Source of the DNA: Prevotellaceae bacterium UBA3646
Lineage (GTDB): Bacteria; Bacteroidota; Bacteroidia; Bacteroidales; Bacteroidaceae
DNA length: 7,103 nt
Reading direction: 5' to 3'
Assembly (NCBI GenBank): GCA_002373535.1
Contig: DFKL01000172.1
Coordinates: 680-7,782, forward strand
Position numbers and translations under genes: made by a program. Position 1 is the first letter of the stretch. Every line of letters begins with the position of its first letter. Below, piece by piece: positions 6,855-7,103 of this stretch. Under the pieces are notes generated by a model, which was given only the letters and a program-made list of their open reading frames with translations, was not told the DNA's origin and made no database searches.

Positions 6855-6894
6855 TATACGACGCCTGCTGGTGAGAACCGGCAGGCGTCGTGTG
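6855..6894 (+). terminator. strong hairpin terminator after the efflux operon
   Basis: ACGACGCCTGC (6858-6868) pairs perfectly with GCAGGCGTCGT (6881-6891). The stem extends inward by one G-U and two G-C pairs to a 6-nt loop TGAGAA, and outward by about three pairs including G-U. It lies 22 nt past the channel gene stop. The following TGTGTGTCGA is not a proper T-run, so termination may be imperfect or the hairpin may mainly protect the 3' end. No other hairpin of this strength was noted after the operon. Confidence 0.75.
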
Positions 6895-6960
6895 TGTCGA
6901 GGGATATTATTTGGGTCGGCGGGACGTAAAGTGTGGCGGTGCTTTGGGGAAAATTTTAGC

Positions 6961-6981
6961 TTAGAGAATTAGAGTTTAGAG
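6961..6981 (+). repeat. TTAGAG short repeat, three copies
   Basis: TTAGAG occurs at 6961-6966, 6969-6974 and 6976-6981, spaced by AA and T. The tract is non-coding and lies about 70 bases past the operon terminator. It resembles low-complexity intergenic repeats that I recall from Bacteroidetes genomes; function is unknown. Confidence 0.6.
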
Positions 6982-7053
6982 TGGGTGAAGAGGGTGGCGA
7001 AAGGTGAGGGGATGTTAATATTTTTCGGAAAGAGGTTGAGGTTTTGATTGGAC

Positions 7054-7086
7054 GGCCTTTAGCCGGCCTTTAGCCGGTCTTTAGCC
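7054..7086 (+). repeat. 11-bp tandem repeat GGCCTTTAGCC, three copies
   Basis: Two exact units GGCCTTTAGCC (7054-7064, 7065-7075) are followed by one with a single change, GGTCTTTAGCC (7076-7086), and then GGCG. Each unit can pair GGC with GCC around CTTTA, and the first junction forms the palindrome GCCGGC (7062-7067). The 11-bp period is not a multiple of three, and stop codons interrupt the frames on both strands, so the tract is not coding. Confidence 0.9.
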
Positions 7087-7103
7087 GGCGACATAGCGGT
7101 GAA

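Larger units (their letters stand above)
6895..7103. other. non-coding right end, G-rich on the plus strand
   Basis: No ORF with coding character was found on either strand in this stretch, and no TAnnTTTG promoter. It is strongly biased to G over C on the plus strand: in 6961-7050 I count 35 G and 2 C in 90 bases. It includes a TTAGAG repeat, several GGG runs (6913, 6921, 6946, 6983, 6992, 7008) and an 11-bp tandem repeat near the edge. The next gene lies beyond the window. Confidence 0.6.

Noticed and set aside
7061..7094. Short minus-strand ORF starting MSPAKDRLKAG in the 11-bp repeat
   Set aside because: It stops after 11 codons and consists of the repeat itself; nothing suggests translation.

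Overview
The window looks like core chromosome of a Bacteroidetes bacterium, most likely order Bacteroidales. Three things point there. The ribosomal protein S12 N-terminus (MPTIQQLVRKGR...) is of the type I know from Bacteroides and Prevotella. Promoter -7 boxes of the form TAnnTTTG lie upstream of three transcription units. Start codons are preceded by A/T-rich sequence rather than strong Shine-Dalgarno sites. The genus cannot be fixed from this sequence; the fairly GC-rich coding regions would suit several Prevotellaceae, Muribaculaceae or Bacteroidaceae.

Left part (1-900, minus strand): two housekeeping genes read leftwards. A GatB/YqeY-domain protein gene (857 to 411) has its own promoter and ends at an intrinsic terminator (362 to 325). 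Next comes a separate promoter and the start of rpsL (233 to beyond base 1), which is cut by the window edge after 77 codons.

Middle and right (about 920-6894, plus strand): a divergent promoter with a leader of about 130 nt drives a complete tripartite RND efflux operon. Its genes are a lipoprotein periplasmic adaptor (1106-2212), an inner-membrane HAE1-type RND transporter (2236-5400) and an outer-membrane channel lipoprotein of the NodT/OprM family (5408-6832). Gaps are only 23 and 7 nt, and a strong hairpin at 6855-6894 closes the unit. The transporter would take substrates from the inner membrane or periplasm using proton flow, the adaptor would bridge, and the channel would release them outside. 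All key proton-relay residues of the pump are present. The exported compound cannot be deduced and no regulator gene lies in the window.

Right end (6895-7103): non-coding, strongly G-over-C biased, with two short-repeat tracts (TTAGAG triplet and three 11-bp GGCCTTTAGCC units).

I did not find a new biological system. The gene content is ordinary. The observations most worth checking are the direct repeat that forms the whole gap between adaptor and pump, the repeats and strand bias at the right end, the tightly packed divergent promoters, and departures from consensus in two efflux-protein motifs.
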